Position numbers and translations under genes: made by a program
Notes under the pieces: model-generated
What the model saw: the letters and a program-made list of their open reading frames with translations, nothing else
What the model was told of the DNA's origin: nothing
The model's database searches: none
DNA from: Lichenostomus cassidix
Lineage: Eukaryota > Chordata > Aves > Passeriformes > Meliphagidae
Direction: 5' to 3'
Assembly: GCA_008360975.2 (NCBI GenBank)
Contig: CM039182.1
Coordinates: 59,222,491 to 59,286,490, forward strand
DNA length: 64,000 nucleotides
In this document: piece by piece, positions 1-13,711 of the stretch
Numbering within the stretch: the first letter of the stretch is position 1
Layout of the letters: the number at the start of each line of letters is the position of its first letter

Positions 1-3000
1 TAAGAGCTGCTGTGTTATAAGCACGTATTTTTAAAGGCCATTAGTTGCTGCTAAAACATTGATTTCTCAAATAGAGGAATCCATCTCTCAGCTTATGAAA
101 CTATAACTGCAAAACTGTCCAAATTTTAGATAACATTTTCACAGACTTATAACAAAAATTATGATTGCCAAGAAAAGATAGTTCAGTCTATTTGGAGCTA
201 GTGATTCAGGAACATGACAATATAAGGAACTAATTATAGTATCCATATAACAACATACCCACCACACTTTACAAAAAAATCTCGTGTCCTGTAAATTATG
301 TCCATCAAAAAAATTCCTGGCTTTTACTTCACTCTAATGTAAACAGATGTATAAATCATACTTGGATAAAAATCAGCATGGTTTTGCTGGGGCAGAGCAC
401 AATGGACTGGTACATGGCTCGAGGTGTATTTGGGCTGGTAACTAGGAACAAACACATGTGTACTTGCATAAAACCAGCACTGAAGTACATCAGGCTGCAG
501 TTTGGGAAATGCCAGAGCCAACTTCATCTTGGAAATTCCAGATTTAAATTTCCTGCCAGGTGAGCAGCTGAAACACCAGATGACTGCAACATTTCAGAAA
601 TTCCGTTCTCTAGAAGGCAAGTATGTGTACATATACAAACATACATTACTTCTATCTGGAGAAAAATAAAGTTACACTTTGAAAGAAAAGTGCTGCATTT
701 ACTTCTTAACCTCAAGTGCTGTGAAGGAAAGAATGTTACAGCATCACAGACCCTTCCAGCCAGCCCTTTCCTCCTCTGGCCCCCACCAATTCCTACCCAG
801 ATGTTAGAGTCCTACCCTCCCACAGGAGAGAGCAGTCTTTTCTGCTCTCTCTCTGTCTTTGTAATGGTTTTCCCACTCTCTGCTCCACTCCTCTGAAATG
901 TGGCCAGGACTATTTGGTCTTCAGACATCCCAGTCCCATGGTGCTTGCTCACCAGGTTGCTTTTCTTTCCATTTTGGGTATTTCTCCAATTTCTCCAGCC
1001 CTACAAGCCCTATACTTTTCAGTCCTAGCTCTACTCTTCTTCCTCCCAAAATTCATGGTATCTTTGGCCTTCTCCTCTCCCCAGTTTGCTTCTTTGAATA
1101 CTTTTCGTACTTCATAGTGCAAGACCCTCTCAGATCTTCTGCATCTCCTCTAAGATAGATTTAGCTTCTGGCTAACTGCCCATTTCTTTTCCCAGGAGAC
1201 CTAAATCCCCCAGGTCCAAACTGTAGTTGTTCTTTCATGCTCGACCTTTCCCTTGCCTGACATCCCAGCTTCTGCCCATTTCAGCATTTCTAGAATATTG
1301 TATCACTATGGTCACGAGATAAATGCTAGTCACCCACAGCTACCACTGGACTATAATTAATGTGGGGAAAAACTTCAGCAGAATTAATTTGCAGGAAGTA
1401 CCCAGAGAAATTTCAGTTTTACCCACTAAATTTCCAAAGATATATTGAGTTTCAGGATGGCCTTACCATGGAGGTGTGGAAAGGTATATTAACTCAAAAT
1501 TCTGCTCCATACCATAACAATTGTTGAAAGGAACACATGGGCAAAGCAGACGACACAAGGGATTTTACCCTAGTTCTGTTCTAAATAAAGTCTGAGCATT
1601 TTATTAGAACAATAACCACAACAAATTATAATAATAGATTTTTGGATCCGCTGGACAGAGTACCTTTGAGGCCACAAAGTAAAAATTTGAAAATTTAGTT
1701 ACAATAAAATGACTGTTTTGCCATGAGGAGTGTTTGGCTTACCAGCTTGGACACTGGTCATTGGGTGTTTGCAGTTACGGAGTCTTTACATTTATTTTTC
1801 ACACTTTTCTTGATTTGTTTTTTCTGTGTTTCTTCTTATGTATCACAGTAATACTGGCATGATGGTAGCATGTTTAAAAGCTCCTCATATTTCAATGTTC
1901 TTGACAAGCCCATCGTTCTTCAGCTTGTAGCACGTTGTACAGGCTCTCTCAGGAACACGAGGAACAAAGCCACTGCCTCCTCACAGGACCACAGTTTGTG
2001 CTTTGAGGCTCAAATACAGCAGAAAACAGGTAGTTTTAGTGGCATTGAGGAACACGCTATCGGCTACTGAGACTGAAGATTCTTCTTTCTGCGTTAATTA
2101 GGCCTGTATCGGTGTTCTTCATGAGTAATTCTTGGTTTCTAGAGCTTTCTACAGCACATACAAACTACCACTCCTGGTGTACACACACAGTCTGTAAATC
2201 CACAGATTATGTTTCCTTTGCTCTGCTAAAGACAGCTAGCTACCTATTTCCCCACAAAGATGATAAAATTTTAATCCTAGTGACTGATACAGAGAACTGT
2301 TTGAATTTTAGGAGAACCATGCAGATTTGTTGAGGATCAACATGAATTTTGTGTAGACATGCTGTTTGATTAAGGAGCTATGATATCAATTATCAGCTAT
2401 GACTGAGGCTCAATTCTACAATTTCAGATATAATCGCCAGCAGTCAGACCTGGCAGCTGTGGTGCATTCCTTTGCAGCAATGTAGCTGTGTATAAAATAA
2501 TGATATTTTGGATTACCCAAGCAGCTAGACTACAACTAATAGTTGGAACTGAAGAAAGTAATACACATTTCATTTAGAGTAAATCTGGCATTTCAAAGTA
2601 TACAAAGGCCTCAGCTTTAGCAGAGTAACCAACATCTTGTTCCAGTATCACTTCTTTTCCTCCTAAAGAAATAATTTCTGGGGTTCTGAAGATTAGGTCA
2701 TAACAACCTTATCAAATGTGACTGGTACTTAGCAGACAAAGTCTTATTGAAAAAGCAATGAGGCTAATATTAATCCACCACAAGTGAGGTTTTCCTACAG
2801 GAAATTCTGTTAGTTTCCCAATCTCTATTTCTTCACAAACCATGGCCAAATGATGTCTTGAAGTTAAGAACCTTGTAGATAGAATTGATTACTCCAATGC
2901 TTGGCAGCTGGGGTTACATGGATCAATTTTCTTCTCTTTTTTTTCTTTTTCCTTTTTTTTGACATATGGAAACTTTAAGTATTGGAAATATTTTGGGCTA

Positions 3001-5313
3001 GCCTCAACTGAAACATTAATTATGTTGAGGAATTCATTAGGTCATTTTAAAAGTTTAGTTTTTTGGGTTTTTTTGGTTAATGGAGCATTTGGAATGCTAT
3101 AGGATAAAATTAACTTAATAAAGTTTGGTTGCAAAAGGCTAATTTCAGAATGTCATAATCAAATTAAATGATAAAGCCAAGTAGCTCCCGGAGATGTCTG
3201 CCTATATGAGTTATACATAGCAGGCACAGTAACAGGGTTATTTTAGAAAAAGGCCTTAAATCCCATTGCAGCTGCTTGGATTCAGCACTCCTGGTGCCAA
3301 GCCAGTGGAGGCAGCTTCTCCTCCAGTCATTTCACTGCAGTGCTTTTGGTAGGTGAGGAATGAAGCTATGCCACAGGCACAGCTGCTTTCTCTTACCAAA
3401 GACCAAAGCAGCTGCAGCTTCAGAGAAGTAGAACCACAGGGGAGCATATCTGTCCCATCATTATTTAAATCCCAGGAAGAATGGCAAAAGTGGCAAGAGT
3501 AAAATATCCTGAAGAGAGAGAGAAAGAGCAACCTGCTTCATAACATTGGCTGGGTGTTGGCAAGGAGCCATGCTGTCATACCCCATGGAGAACTCCCATG
3601 GATGAAACGGGATGACAGTTCTGTGTCTGCAGCCCATTCATCCCGGCAGCATCTGTTCCATGCACAGGAATTTTTATAGCAGCAGTTGTAAGGAGGATTA
3701 AATAGGTATCTGACTCTGAGATACACAGAAAGGACACCACAAGGTATAAAGTTAGGAGGGCAGCGATGTGAAAGGAATGAGAAAGGAATAGGGAAAATAC
3801 CACATTGCTCTTCAGGTCCTCTTTCCCTCTGAACTTAAAAGAAATTATCGTACGCTGGAATCAGTGTCTAAAAATGAAAATGAGATAAAAAACAAAAATT
3901 GCTTACTCTGTGCAATGTCCATGGATACCCAGACAAAACCTCAGCATTTCAACTTTCTTGTAGGTCTTCAGACATTTTCGCAGAAGTAAAGGTCTGCCAC
4001 ATGTTTTCATCTGTGCTTTTCCTATTGTATTTCAACATCATTAGAAACTGAATTAAGCTCAAATGGAATTTAAAGCAATGGAAATTTGTGTAGACAGGAT
4101 TTAACTACATCTGTTAACTCAGCGGGACTTTCAGAGAGCAAAATAACAGTTTGCAAGCTCCCACAAAGAAGCAGGAATGACACTTTTATTTGGGTTCACA
4201 ACTTTTCTATTTCAATAAACACTGAACAGACACAACACCTTTGAAGGTGAATATTCAATCAAGTCAGAAAACATGACAGCTGTTCCCTAATAATTAAAAA
4301 TTTTATTTTTATTTACATGTTTATATTTTTTTGGCCACAAATTCCTACGCATTTTATTGTCAGACAAGTGGAAGAACTTTTGAAAATGTCCCAGATTTGT
4401 TTAATCACCTGCTTCAGGCTTTGAAGGGAATGGAACAGCCACCAGAAGACAAGAGACTTAATTGGAGACACAGAGCTTCTATTTATTTTTCCATTGTTCT
4501 CTAAAGCGAAGTCCATGGGGTAGGTTTTCCACTGGATTTGTCTGTAGCTGGACCTTGATATGTCCTAATGGAATTAGTACACTCTCTACACCAAATATGG
4601 AGAGCATAGTGTAGTACACAGGCTAGACTATAATATAGCAGAATGTATTTCCAATGAATCTCCACACACGTTGAGGGTTAGTAAAGACAAAGATGGAGAA
4701 GCCACTGCTGAGATGACCTTGGAAGCACCAGTGCTTTGGAGCTTTCTGTTACAATTGCAGGAAGAGGAAGTGCACACATCTCTGCAAATGGGGATCGCCA
4801 GGCTCACTCCTCCACTCACCATCACTTCTTGGACCTCAGCAGCAGCACCCAATTGCTGGCTGTATCATGCTTTGATCATATAGCTCTGTGATCATTTCCA
4901 TTCTTAAAACAATGCTTCAAACCGAGTCTGCACACCTTTTATGAGTGACTCCACAGATTCATTTTGCATCTGCCCTTGACTTTCCTTCCCTCTGCTGCCC
5001 CAAGTTGCCCAAGTTGTGCTAAATCTTGTTAAACCCTTTGTCTTTTTGTTATGCTTAATTATATAGTTGTCAATCTTAAAACACACAAAAGAGGGAAATT
5101 TGAAAACATTCTGGGATTTGTATTATACAGTTGAATGAACTGTTTTTTTTTCCTATCGCATGGGAATGACAGATTTAAATGAACTTTTCACAGACAAAAA
5201 GATGGGTGAGTCTTTAACAAGAAAGAAAAAATTGGCAGGTGTATAATTATTTCGCCACTTCTACTTTTGTTACTTTCCTTCCTTACTGTCAGTCTTCACC
5301 CTCTCTCCAACCT

Positions 5314-5315
<2 letters not shown>
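1..5315. other. Unique AT-rich non-coding DNA, no gene recognised
   Basis: Only short chance open frames are present, the longest about 91 codons, with no domain, signal peptide or codon pattern. A T-rich tract lies near 2930-2960 and another near 3055-3080. The piece around 3280-3480 is richer in CAG/CTG words than its surroundings but matches no repeat I recognise. I see no LTR, CR1 tail or RNA gene here. Confidence 0.6.
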
Positions 5316-5349
<34 letters not shown>

Positions 5350-5360
5350 ATAATAATAAT
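5316..5360. repeat. (TAA)n microsatellite
   Basis: About fifteen near-perfect TAA units run through this stretch, interrupted once by a C (taca) near 5349. The array is long and pure enough that length polymorphism is likely. It overlaps no other feature. Confidence 0.95.
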
Positions 5361-8300
5361 TTCAACCTCCTTCTTTCTGTGCTAACTTTATGGGAAGAAC
5401 TACAGCATCCACACACATACACAAAGAGATCTTTTCATTGAACAGAGTTTTCTGCTGCTAACCACATATCTCTGAACACTCGCACTGGAGTTGAGGACTC
5501 TGCCACATGACTGAGCTATATCTCAGTTACAGCAGCTTAACAAAGTTTGGTCTGTCAACAGACCTGGTGAAATTGTTCAGCCCATACAGTTCATCTGCCC
5601 CTGTTGCAAGGTACAATGCATCAGCTTAAGTCATCATGACATACAGGACCCATTACGACAGCCCGGAAGAAAAATGGTAACTGTTTATTCCACAGTAACT
5701 TGAGACGCTTGCTCCAGTTAATCAAGGGGAAAGAAAACTGTCAGGTATGCAACAACAGATCAGTAAAGAATGGCCTGCTGTTTCTGCTGATGAAGACACA
5801 GACAATTGAAGAAAAAAAGAAAAATCTTATTTAGCCTTTGCTGCTGAAATCAGACCTATGCAATATCTGCTTGCTTGGAAGCTTGGATATTACCATGAAG
5901 AGTACAGTCTGACAGAGAGAGGGAGCACATGAATAGAAATGTACACAACAGGACCACAAAGAGACTAAACTAAACCAGTCATGCCATCGGACCAACATTG
6001 CTGCTGCTCAGTGTGCAATGCCCACAAGACACAGCGTCATGTGGCTTTGAAAACAGAGGAAGTACAACAGGACGGAGGGGCAGTGTGGAGCCCTGTGGCA
6101 TCAGTGATATTGGAAAAACTGGTAAAATGAGCAGAAATATTGTTTCTAATGTTTATGTTAGCATTTCCAATGTGTAAGATCTGACCCATTCAGAGACAAA
6201 TCTCTTAGAAGGACATGTTTTCTAAGTTCACTCGGAAAAAATCAATGGGAATCGTTTTAATCCCCTTAGACATAAGTTTTCATTTGCTGAATGTTGAGGT
6301 GATATGAGGCGCCTTAAGATCTATTCAGGTGTTCAAATGTACTGTGCTTGAGGCATCCTGAAGATACAGCACTTCATGTTTAATTAATAAAATGTGCAGG
6401 AGGGAAGGTGCAAGTGTAAACCTTAACCTATTGTCTTGTGGTTTTAGGCTGTGTTTGGCCAGTTTTCCCTTTTGCCCAGGTTCATCTGCATATGTGAAGG
6501 GAACTGAACGTAAAACACAAATGCTCAGACTTTATGACCTTTACAATGATGTTGTGAGGTCTGAGAGTCCACAAAAAACAGGCCTTCATTTAGGAAAACT
6601 TTTCATGTGATGATTTGGTGTTTTGCCTCAGCAAATCCTTTAACTACATCCTGGGACAAGCTTTAAGCTGCATCTTAACTTTCAAAAGGTTAAATTGCTT
6701 TCTGACAGCTGCTAATGTCTTATTCAAGGAACTTCTTGAAAGCTTATTCTCAGGACATTGATTTGTTGCTATTAAAATATAACAAGCTTTTGTTTGTTGG
6801 GGGATAGGTAGTCTGTTTAAAACCATTCCCACTCTTGGGAGTGGTTGTAAATAAAACATAATTCTTGCAAGGGAGCTGCCATCCAGAAATCTTGCATTGA
6901 ACCTTTCCAGATGATTAAAATATTTCTAAGCCATGAAGGACAAAGATGACTTACAAGAAATACATACAGCCCTGAGAGTGACTCAGAGAAGGCAGAACCA
7001 GGGTCCAGAAGCAGAGAGCACTGGCAGTATGTTGCACTTTGTGCCTCAGTTGTGAAGAGAGAACAACTTCCCGGGCTTTATATCTCACTTTTCCAGCTAT
7101 TCTGGCCTCTTTCAAGAAGACCAGAACTGACATGTAACCCTTCTTGGCCAAAGTGCCTAACATAAACGTTGGTTCTGGAAGTTATTCCACCCGTGAATTG
7201 ATAACAGCAACATCATCATGGTTACCCACTGCTTTCTGTTTGCAAGTTTACATCTCCAATGCTCTCTCATGCTCAGTCTGAAGCCTATCCTCCAGATGTC
7301 CCCAGGCGCCCTGAAACCACTGCTACTTAAGCAATAATAAAGCTTCTTTTTCTCCCCTTCCAGGATGCTATATTGCCCACACAAGCAACTTGATTCATCC
7401 ACAAAACATTCCTTCTCAAATAACATCCAGGCAATTTTGGAGCATGGTCCTGAGCCACTTGCCAGTTCTTTGCTTTGGAAGAAACACATGCCTCACCATC
7501 TCTTGCAGCACACTTAAATAGGGAGCAGTGATGGGACAACCAAACCTTTACCCAAATCTGTCATGAGGTATTTTTGTACCTCTACAGAGATTTCCACACG
7601 ATCATTCATAAAGAGAAGTTTAGTTGAGGTTTGTCTGATCCAGCTTGGGACTCTTGTAAGGCACTGGGCTGTGCATTGATGTTTTGTTATAACTTCTTGC
7701 AAGACAGAAACCACTCTAGAGTCCTGGCTTTGCTCAGTTGCCTCAATTAATGTGGATATACAAATATACATTTAATATAGCACAGTGTGTATATAAAGTA
7801 TATACACATAGTGTATGAATATATCACCTTTCCTTACAGTTTACTGTTACAGACACTTGTTTTTTCTGTATCTCTTAGAGAAATCAAGAGGATTCCCCCC
7901 CCCGCCAAGGAAGGGGAATATCTGTATATCTAAGCACATTTCTGCTGCTACTTTACCGAGTTATTGCTGATATCCTCTCAGCTTACAGAGCTGTACTACC
8001 TAGAAAAAAACACAGCAAATACAGAATTTGGAAAAGGGTGAGTAGTACATTCATCTATATGGGAAATAAAAGCCCTGCCTACTAAATCATGATAAGTGTA
8101 TAGATCCATTGCCAAAAGAGAGAAAAAAATTCAGATTTACACCGCTTTGTTTTCTCCTAGTGGAAATATTGAGCTGATTGAACAAGAACTTCTAAAAATA
8201 AATTTTGACAAATCCCACCAGTATTGTTGCAGACAGACTCCAACTTTTGTAAAGAAACTTCTGGCTTTTCAGTGCCCCAAATTTCATTATCTTTCTCCCA

Positions 8301-11300
8301 GTGGGTGGGAAACACTGTGCTTACAGTGATGCCTCCGGTGCCATAGCAAAGCTGCAAGCTGTCTCAATGTATGCAAATGAAATTATGTGCTGAAGTTTAC
8401 CCTGCCCTTTGTGGGTAGCTGCTCTTTGGCTGTGAATGGTCCCTGACTTCTACTGAAACAGCAGGCAGAAAGCCTTGCAAATTTGCCAGCAGCCCTACCC
8501 AGTCACTTTTAATCAGAGAACACAAGACCTACCAAAACCTTACTCTTACCTGAAACCTGTCTGGTATATCATTATACCCTTGCAGTGCAGATGGGGCTAT
8601 GATGTGGGGAACTCATCTTGCTTAAGGTAAGTTTATCATTCAGTAGCACTTTGCCATGGAAGTAAGGAGGCTTACTCTCACATTAGTTACTGAGGTAGAA
8701 TGGATGCACAACCCTTGGACATCACTAGCCAAGGGCCAACCTAAGTATGGCAAAGCTGGGTGTAGAATGAAGCTATCCTGTGTCCCTCCTGTACATCTTA
8801 TGCTAAAGCATGCAGCCTAAGAAAGTTAAATGTACTTATTTATTTCCAAAGTCTTTCTTACTGGTTATCAGTTCCATCCAGGAACACAACATAAGTAGGT
8901 ATTCTCTGCATTTTACTTGTCCTCATGAATACTAGTCACAACTCTGCCAGAAATAGCTTTAGCCAAGTGAAAACCAGGTGCAGTAACAAAGAAATTCTGG
9001 GGAGTTTTAAGAAGTATTATTGCCCAGGTTAGAAAGTAATCTTCAGTTTATAGATTTACCATGCTCATGTCCTTCTGGAAAAAATGGATTTGTTTGCTTA
9101 TAAACAACACATTAGGCAGAATATTAATACTTACAAGATTAGGCATGCAGAAAATAGCTTCAAAATTAGATTTGTCAATAAATACTTCGAGAACAAGAAC
9201 AGGATTTTGGTGATAAGTTGTCCTGGTGGATGTTAGTCACATTTCCTATCCACAGATGAAGGATAATGAAGGTCACTGTTGTACACGTTGATTCAAAATT
9301 AAGGACTTTGTCAAAGTTACAACCTGTAATGATATTGGAGATCTCCTGCATCCCAGTGGCACAGCTGTCAATGAACCTGCCCTTGGCACCATGGCCCCTT
9401 TCGAGGGCAGGCCGAGCTCTTGAGGAAAGATGTACCGTGCTGTCTTTTCTGGCTACATTTCAGTGGGCCCACTTTCTAAACCCCAAGTGAAGCAAAAAAA
9501 TAAACTTCTCACATGCAGAGGCTATGACAGGAGCTGAGGAAGGTTGTGCAAAGCCAGCTCCCTTAAAGCTGCCCATCAGGGCACCCTGGAGGAGGCCCAG
9601 CCTTGCTTTTATTTCAGTGCACCTCCAAAGAGCACAGATAATGTAATGGTTCAGTATTTACATTCAAGTCTTTCTCTTCCACACTGTCCAAAATGTTCTA
9701 GCTCTGCCTTTAGGGATGCTGAGTTCCACCTTTATGGCCTTAAACTAGATTCCACGAGTTTTATGGTGCTCATTAAGTAGGATCGTGCACAGGCTTTTGC
9801 ACAGGCTGTCTAACAACCACCATGGATTTAAATCCAAGAGCACACATCCTGTGATAATTCCATAGGCACACAATGCATGCATTAAAAACCAAACAAAACT
9901 CACACAGGGTTGAGAAGCACTCCTTTGAGACTTTTTCTTCCTTGTACCTCTTGATAAATATTTTTTACCTCCTGCACTGACTAGTGATGACCTTTGCAAT
10001 ATTTGTCAGATCTTAGAATCAAATTTTCAATATGTACCAAAATTCTCAAAAATGTGCTTGTTGCAGCATTGTCCATACACTGAGCATGAGTCTGATTAAA
10101 AGATGGGATGGCTCTGCTCACACTAACATGCACTGCCTGTGCTTTTACCTCCTTCAGGCTATAAAACTATGATCTTCACACCCCAGCTTTCTGTGCGAGT
10201 CTGAGGAGCTCCATTTTTCAAAACAAGCCTGTAACTTTTAAATACTTGCTTTTGACTCACAGCTAAATAAATCAAGTCATAAAGCAAGTAAAATACAACA
10301 GTTTGCCTCTCTTGTGTCAACAGAGCACATGGGAGATAAAGGGTCTATGTTCAAAGAGGAGGGTGAATTTTTAGTTCTCTTCCCCCAGTGACAGAGAAAT
10401 GGCTCTTTGTCTATTCTGTCAGGAAAGTCTACCCAAGTCACACCTCATTTAAAATGATCTGGATTATTAAACTCAAATTGCCTGCCAAGGGAAGTGCAAA
10501 AGCTAGGATAATAAGTGAAGTCTGAAGAGCTCCTGGGGAATATTGATACTCAAAATACTTGATGCCTTATCCAGTACTTGGAAAATAAACTAAAAACAAA
10601 AGATACATATTCACTCTAGACCAGTGAGCAGGAATTACTGGAGGCCTTTTATCCTACAGAGGTATTCCTTGGCATCAGCCATAGACACCTGACAGAAATT
10701 TTGCAAGCCTTTCAGAAAACACACAGAGAACCATGGCGTCCATGGATGAACTTTCTGTTTGAAACGAGGGTTATCTCACCTAATGCTTGTCCTCCTATGC
10801 CACGATTTAGCACATGTGCAGCTGCAGTAATTGATACCTGCAAGCAACCAAAATGTCGGTTTAACTCAGTACAGGTCAGGTCCCCAATAGTAAAATTTGG
10901 AGGGAAATGTCTATCACCCATTGAGGCAATTATGTTCATGTAAGACAAAATCCTGAAGGGTTAACACAGTCCTTTCTTAGATAAATGTCTATCCTGAAAT
11001 CAGTAGAATTTTTGACCAAAATTATTTGACTTTTCAAATACAGGTGACGTAAAATCAACCAACTCTTCAAGGCCTGAGGAAATACTTTTGGCTTCATTGA
11101 GTTCTGATTTTGTTTCTATCTTACTCACAAATCCTGATGCTTTTCATGCATTGCCTTTTAGAGGACTGACAGATCTTGCCATTAGTGGGAAGGAGTTTAA
11201 TTTAAAGCAATATAAACAGTGATGCACAGCTGAACTAAAAGAAATAGCAATTAAAATGCATCTGCTATGATGGAATGAACTTTAATAAAGATCTTAAGAA

Positions 11301-12419
11301 TATTATAAGTCATGCATGAAGTTTTATTCCTTATGCATGGAGTAACAGCAGAAATAATAAAAAACCTTGGCAAAATTATGAAACATGGCATTTGTAAGCC
11401 TGAAAAAACTACAGCATTGGAAAAATTTTATTGCAACAACAAGATGCAAAATACCCCTCTTTGAGAGCCTGTGTTTCATTTGAATCAATTTAGCCTAAAT
11501 TTGCTTTTTCTTCTGTTAAAGGTCATTCTTTTGTGAAGTGATTTTTATAATTGTTGTCATGCTAGATCATTTATGTCAAATTTTGGTTAGATTAATCTTG
11601 AGAGGATCACTCTAATGGATGATTACCTAATAGATTCATGTCAATACTCAGGCACAATATTCACTCAGAGGACTGTCCAAGACACAAAACAAAAATTAAG
11701 CAGAACTTCCTGTCTTTATGTGTGCAGCTATCTGTATTGATCTTTACTCCAAGGTCTTTGAATGAGTGCTGTCACCCTACAAATGCCATCTGAATCATTC
11801 TGTCCATAAATAATTCTCCACTGATTTTTTACTTTGGCTGTGTGTATCAGAAACAAGGCATTCTTTGAATTGTTCTGCGAAGCAGGCAAGGACAAATGTT
11901 TCCACAAAGTTGAAATGGTCAGCCAGTCCTCTGAGCTGATTTCCTGTTTAAGTATTTAACCCACAACACAGCAAATAGGAGCTCCAGGAAGGCACATCGA
12001 AAAGCCAAACAAAATTACATCAGTATACTCTGCCTGTCAGCGCTGTTCCTGACCTGTGTGTATTTGGCTCAGTCTGCCAAGTACAGTAGCTGAGTGTTTA
12101 GTATGAGATGTAAAATTGTGGAATGACAAAATTTTCCCTGGATCTGAGAATGGAAGGTGCCACAGTCTTATCCTCAGTTCTGCTATCAGCTCACTGGGAC
12201 ATCCAGAAAGGCATTCAATACTTTTGGGGCTCAATGTCTGATGCCATTTTTGACTGTGTGACTGTGCTTGGGCCCAGAGTTATCTGTGCTAAGCCCTCAA
12301 AATATCAGTTTCTGCAAGGTTTCATATCCTTTCTGAAGATGAAATCCCCCTCCGTAATTGATCACCATCTGGCAATCTGCCCACTGCTTCAGTTGCCCGG
12401 CAGACATGCACCCAAGGTG
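5361..12419. other. Unique non-coding DNA, no gene recognised
   Basis: No open frame longer than about 110 codons and no repeat family I can name. AT-rich alternating sequence lies near 7760-7815. An octamer (ATGCAAAT) at about 8371-8378 is directly followed by an AT-rich homeodomain-like word. The piece 9340-9620 is more GC-rich than its neighbours. None of this supports a gene. Confidence 0.55.
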
Positions 12420-12425
12420 AATACA
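12420..12425. repeat. Left target-site duplication of ERVK-like LTR
   Basis: The six bases AATACA lie immediately before the TG that begins the LTR and recur exactly at 12950-12955, right after its terminal CA. A six-base duplication is usual for ERVK/alpha-beta-type integrases. Confidence 0.9.
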
Positions 12426-12949
12426 TGTTGTAGACGCCGTCCGGCCTGATGGAAGGGGGCAAGAGGCAGAGGAGCACAGGTGGCGAAAGAATGCACGGCA
12501 GGCAGTCTGCGGTCTTCCAGTGATTTATTCAGGTTCACGGGTGAAGGTCCAGGGAAGGTGAAGCGGGTCATAGAGGAGGGGATGGGCGAGGGGTCTGGAA
12601 GTCCAGAGGCTGTGAGCTGCCCTGAACAGCCCGTTACAGAGGTTTATATGGGGAAGGAGAAGGGGAGTGGCTTGGCTCTCAGAACCAACTGGGAGAGTCT
12701 GAGGAAGAGGGACAGAGGTACAGACCAATAGCATAATACAAGGGGAGGGTACAAAATTCAAATGAACTAATGACATACAATTCTAGAGGGGAACAAAGGA
12801 GAACTCTCTAGAACAAAGTCCATGTATGGGGAGAAAGGCGGGGGAGTGCGCTGGTACAATGGTCTGCTGCTGCAGGGGCTCACTGTTCACTTCCCTGCTC
12901 CCTGCCATCTGTCCTTTGCTGCCATGACTTGCAGGCATAGCCTGCCACA
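12426..12949 (-). mobile_element. Solo LTR, ERVK-like endogenous retrovirus
   Basis: A 524-bp solo LTR read on the minus strand. It begins TGTGGCAGGC (at 12949) and ends CTACAACA (at 12426), giving the TG...CA ends of retroviral LTRs. It has a TATA-like CATATAAACC at about 12641-12650, and downstream in its own sense a poly(A) signal AATAAA at 12524-12529. Perfect six-base duplications flank it, so both edges are firm. No internal gag, pol or env sequence adjoins it, so the provirus was probably reduced by LTR-LTR recombination. The intact duplication and clean ends suggest a fairly young insertion. The open frames crossing it on both strands are not genes. Confidence 0.9.
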
Positions 12950-12955
12950 AATACA
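12950..12955. repeat. Right target-site duplication of ERVK-like LTR
   Basis: AATACA, identical to 12420-12425, directly follows the LTR. Confidence 0.9.
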
Positions 12956-13102
12956 CTGGGAAGTATCTTCAAAATTAGCATTTGTCTTTCATTTATAAAA
13001 CCTGGAAATTCAAACTACTCCACTTTAAACTGCACAGAGAGGTTTTTCCCCTTTTTACTTGATTTCAGAGACAAAATCATTGGAGCAAAGTAACTGGGCT
13101 TT

Positions 13103-13711
13103 TGTGGCAAGGTTTTGGTAGCAGCAGGCTTGGCTTCTATGAGAAGCTAATGGAAGTTCCCCTTGAGAGCCTATGGGGGATTCACATTGGAGTGGCCTGT
13201 TCCAGAGGGACTCCACCCTGTAGAAGGGACCAACACTGGAGCAGTTAATGAAGAACTGCAGCCTGTGGGAAGGACTCACCGTGGTGAAGTTTGTGAAGGG
13301 CTGTTTCCTGTGGGAGGCACCCCATGGTGGAGCAAGGGGAGAAAGTGAAGGGTGCTCCCCTGAGAAGGAAGGAGCAGCAGAGACAACATGTGATGAATTG
13401 GCTGCCAAAGGAGGTAGAAAATTTGAGAGTGAAGTTGTGCTTGGGAAGAAGGAAGGGATGCGGGAAAGGCCTTTTTAGATTTGGTTTTAGTTCCCTTAAT
13501 CCTACTCTGATTTGTTTGGTAATAAATTAAATTAATTTTCCCCAGGTCAAGTATGCTTTGCCTATGACAGTAATTGGTGAGTGATCTCCCCTTGACCTTA
13601 TTTTGACCCACAAGCTTTTAATTTTATTTTCTTTCCCCTGCCCAGTGAAGAGGGAAGTGACAGAGTGGCAATGGTGGGCACCTTCTGCCCAGCCAGGATC
13701 AACCCTCCACA
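13103..13711 (+). mobile_element. Internally deleted ERVL-like LTR
   Basis: About 609 bp that begins TGTGGCAAGG and ends CCTCCACA. It matches my recollection of an LTR family common in passerine genomes: a 5' end followed by GGTTTTGGTAGCAG and a GAGAAGCT box, a middle of about 45-bp subrepeats (13183-13341), a poly(A) signal AATAAATTAA at 13521-13530, and a 3' end near CAGCCAGGATCAACC. The TATTTAAG promoter box expected between the 5' end and the subrepeats is missing, so this copy has an internal deletion. I see no matching target duplication, which suggests an old or edge-eroded copy. The 3' part resembles that of the LTR at 38572-39150, hence the ERVL-like call. The exact family is unverified. 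Confidence 0.75.
13183..13341 (+). repeat. Imperfect tandem subrepeats of about 45 bp inside the LTR
   Basis: Three and a half units start at about 13183, 13231, 13277 and 13322. Each reads roughly as a TGG(A/T)G word, then AAG or GGC, then CTG, ending in CCTGTGGGA-like and GGGAC/GGACT/GGCACC words. They also appear as a 15-16 residue periodic peptide in one frame, which is a by-product of the DNA repeat and not evidence of a protein. Confidence 0.7.

Noticed and set aside
5316..5360. CRISPR-like or regular spaced repeats
   Set aside because: It is a plain trinucleotide microsatellite. No spaced direct repeats occur anywhere in the window.
13163..13348. Periodic 15-16 residue peptide repeat
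   Set aside because: A translation of the about 45-bp LTR subrepeats, not a repeat protein.
12426..13711. A provirus bounded by two LTRs
   Set aside because: The two LTRs belong to different families and face opposite ways. The left one has its own complete target duplication, and only 147 bases separate it from the next element.
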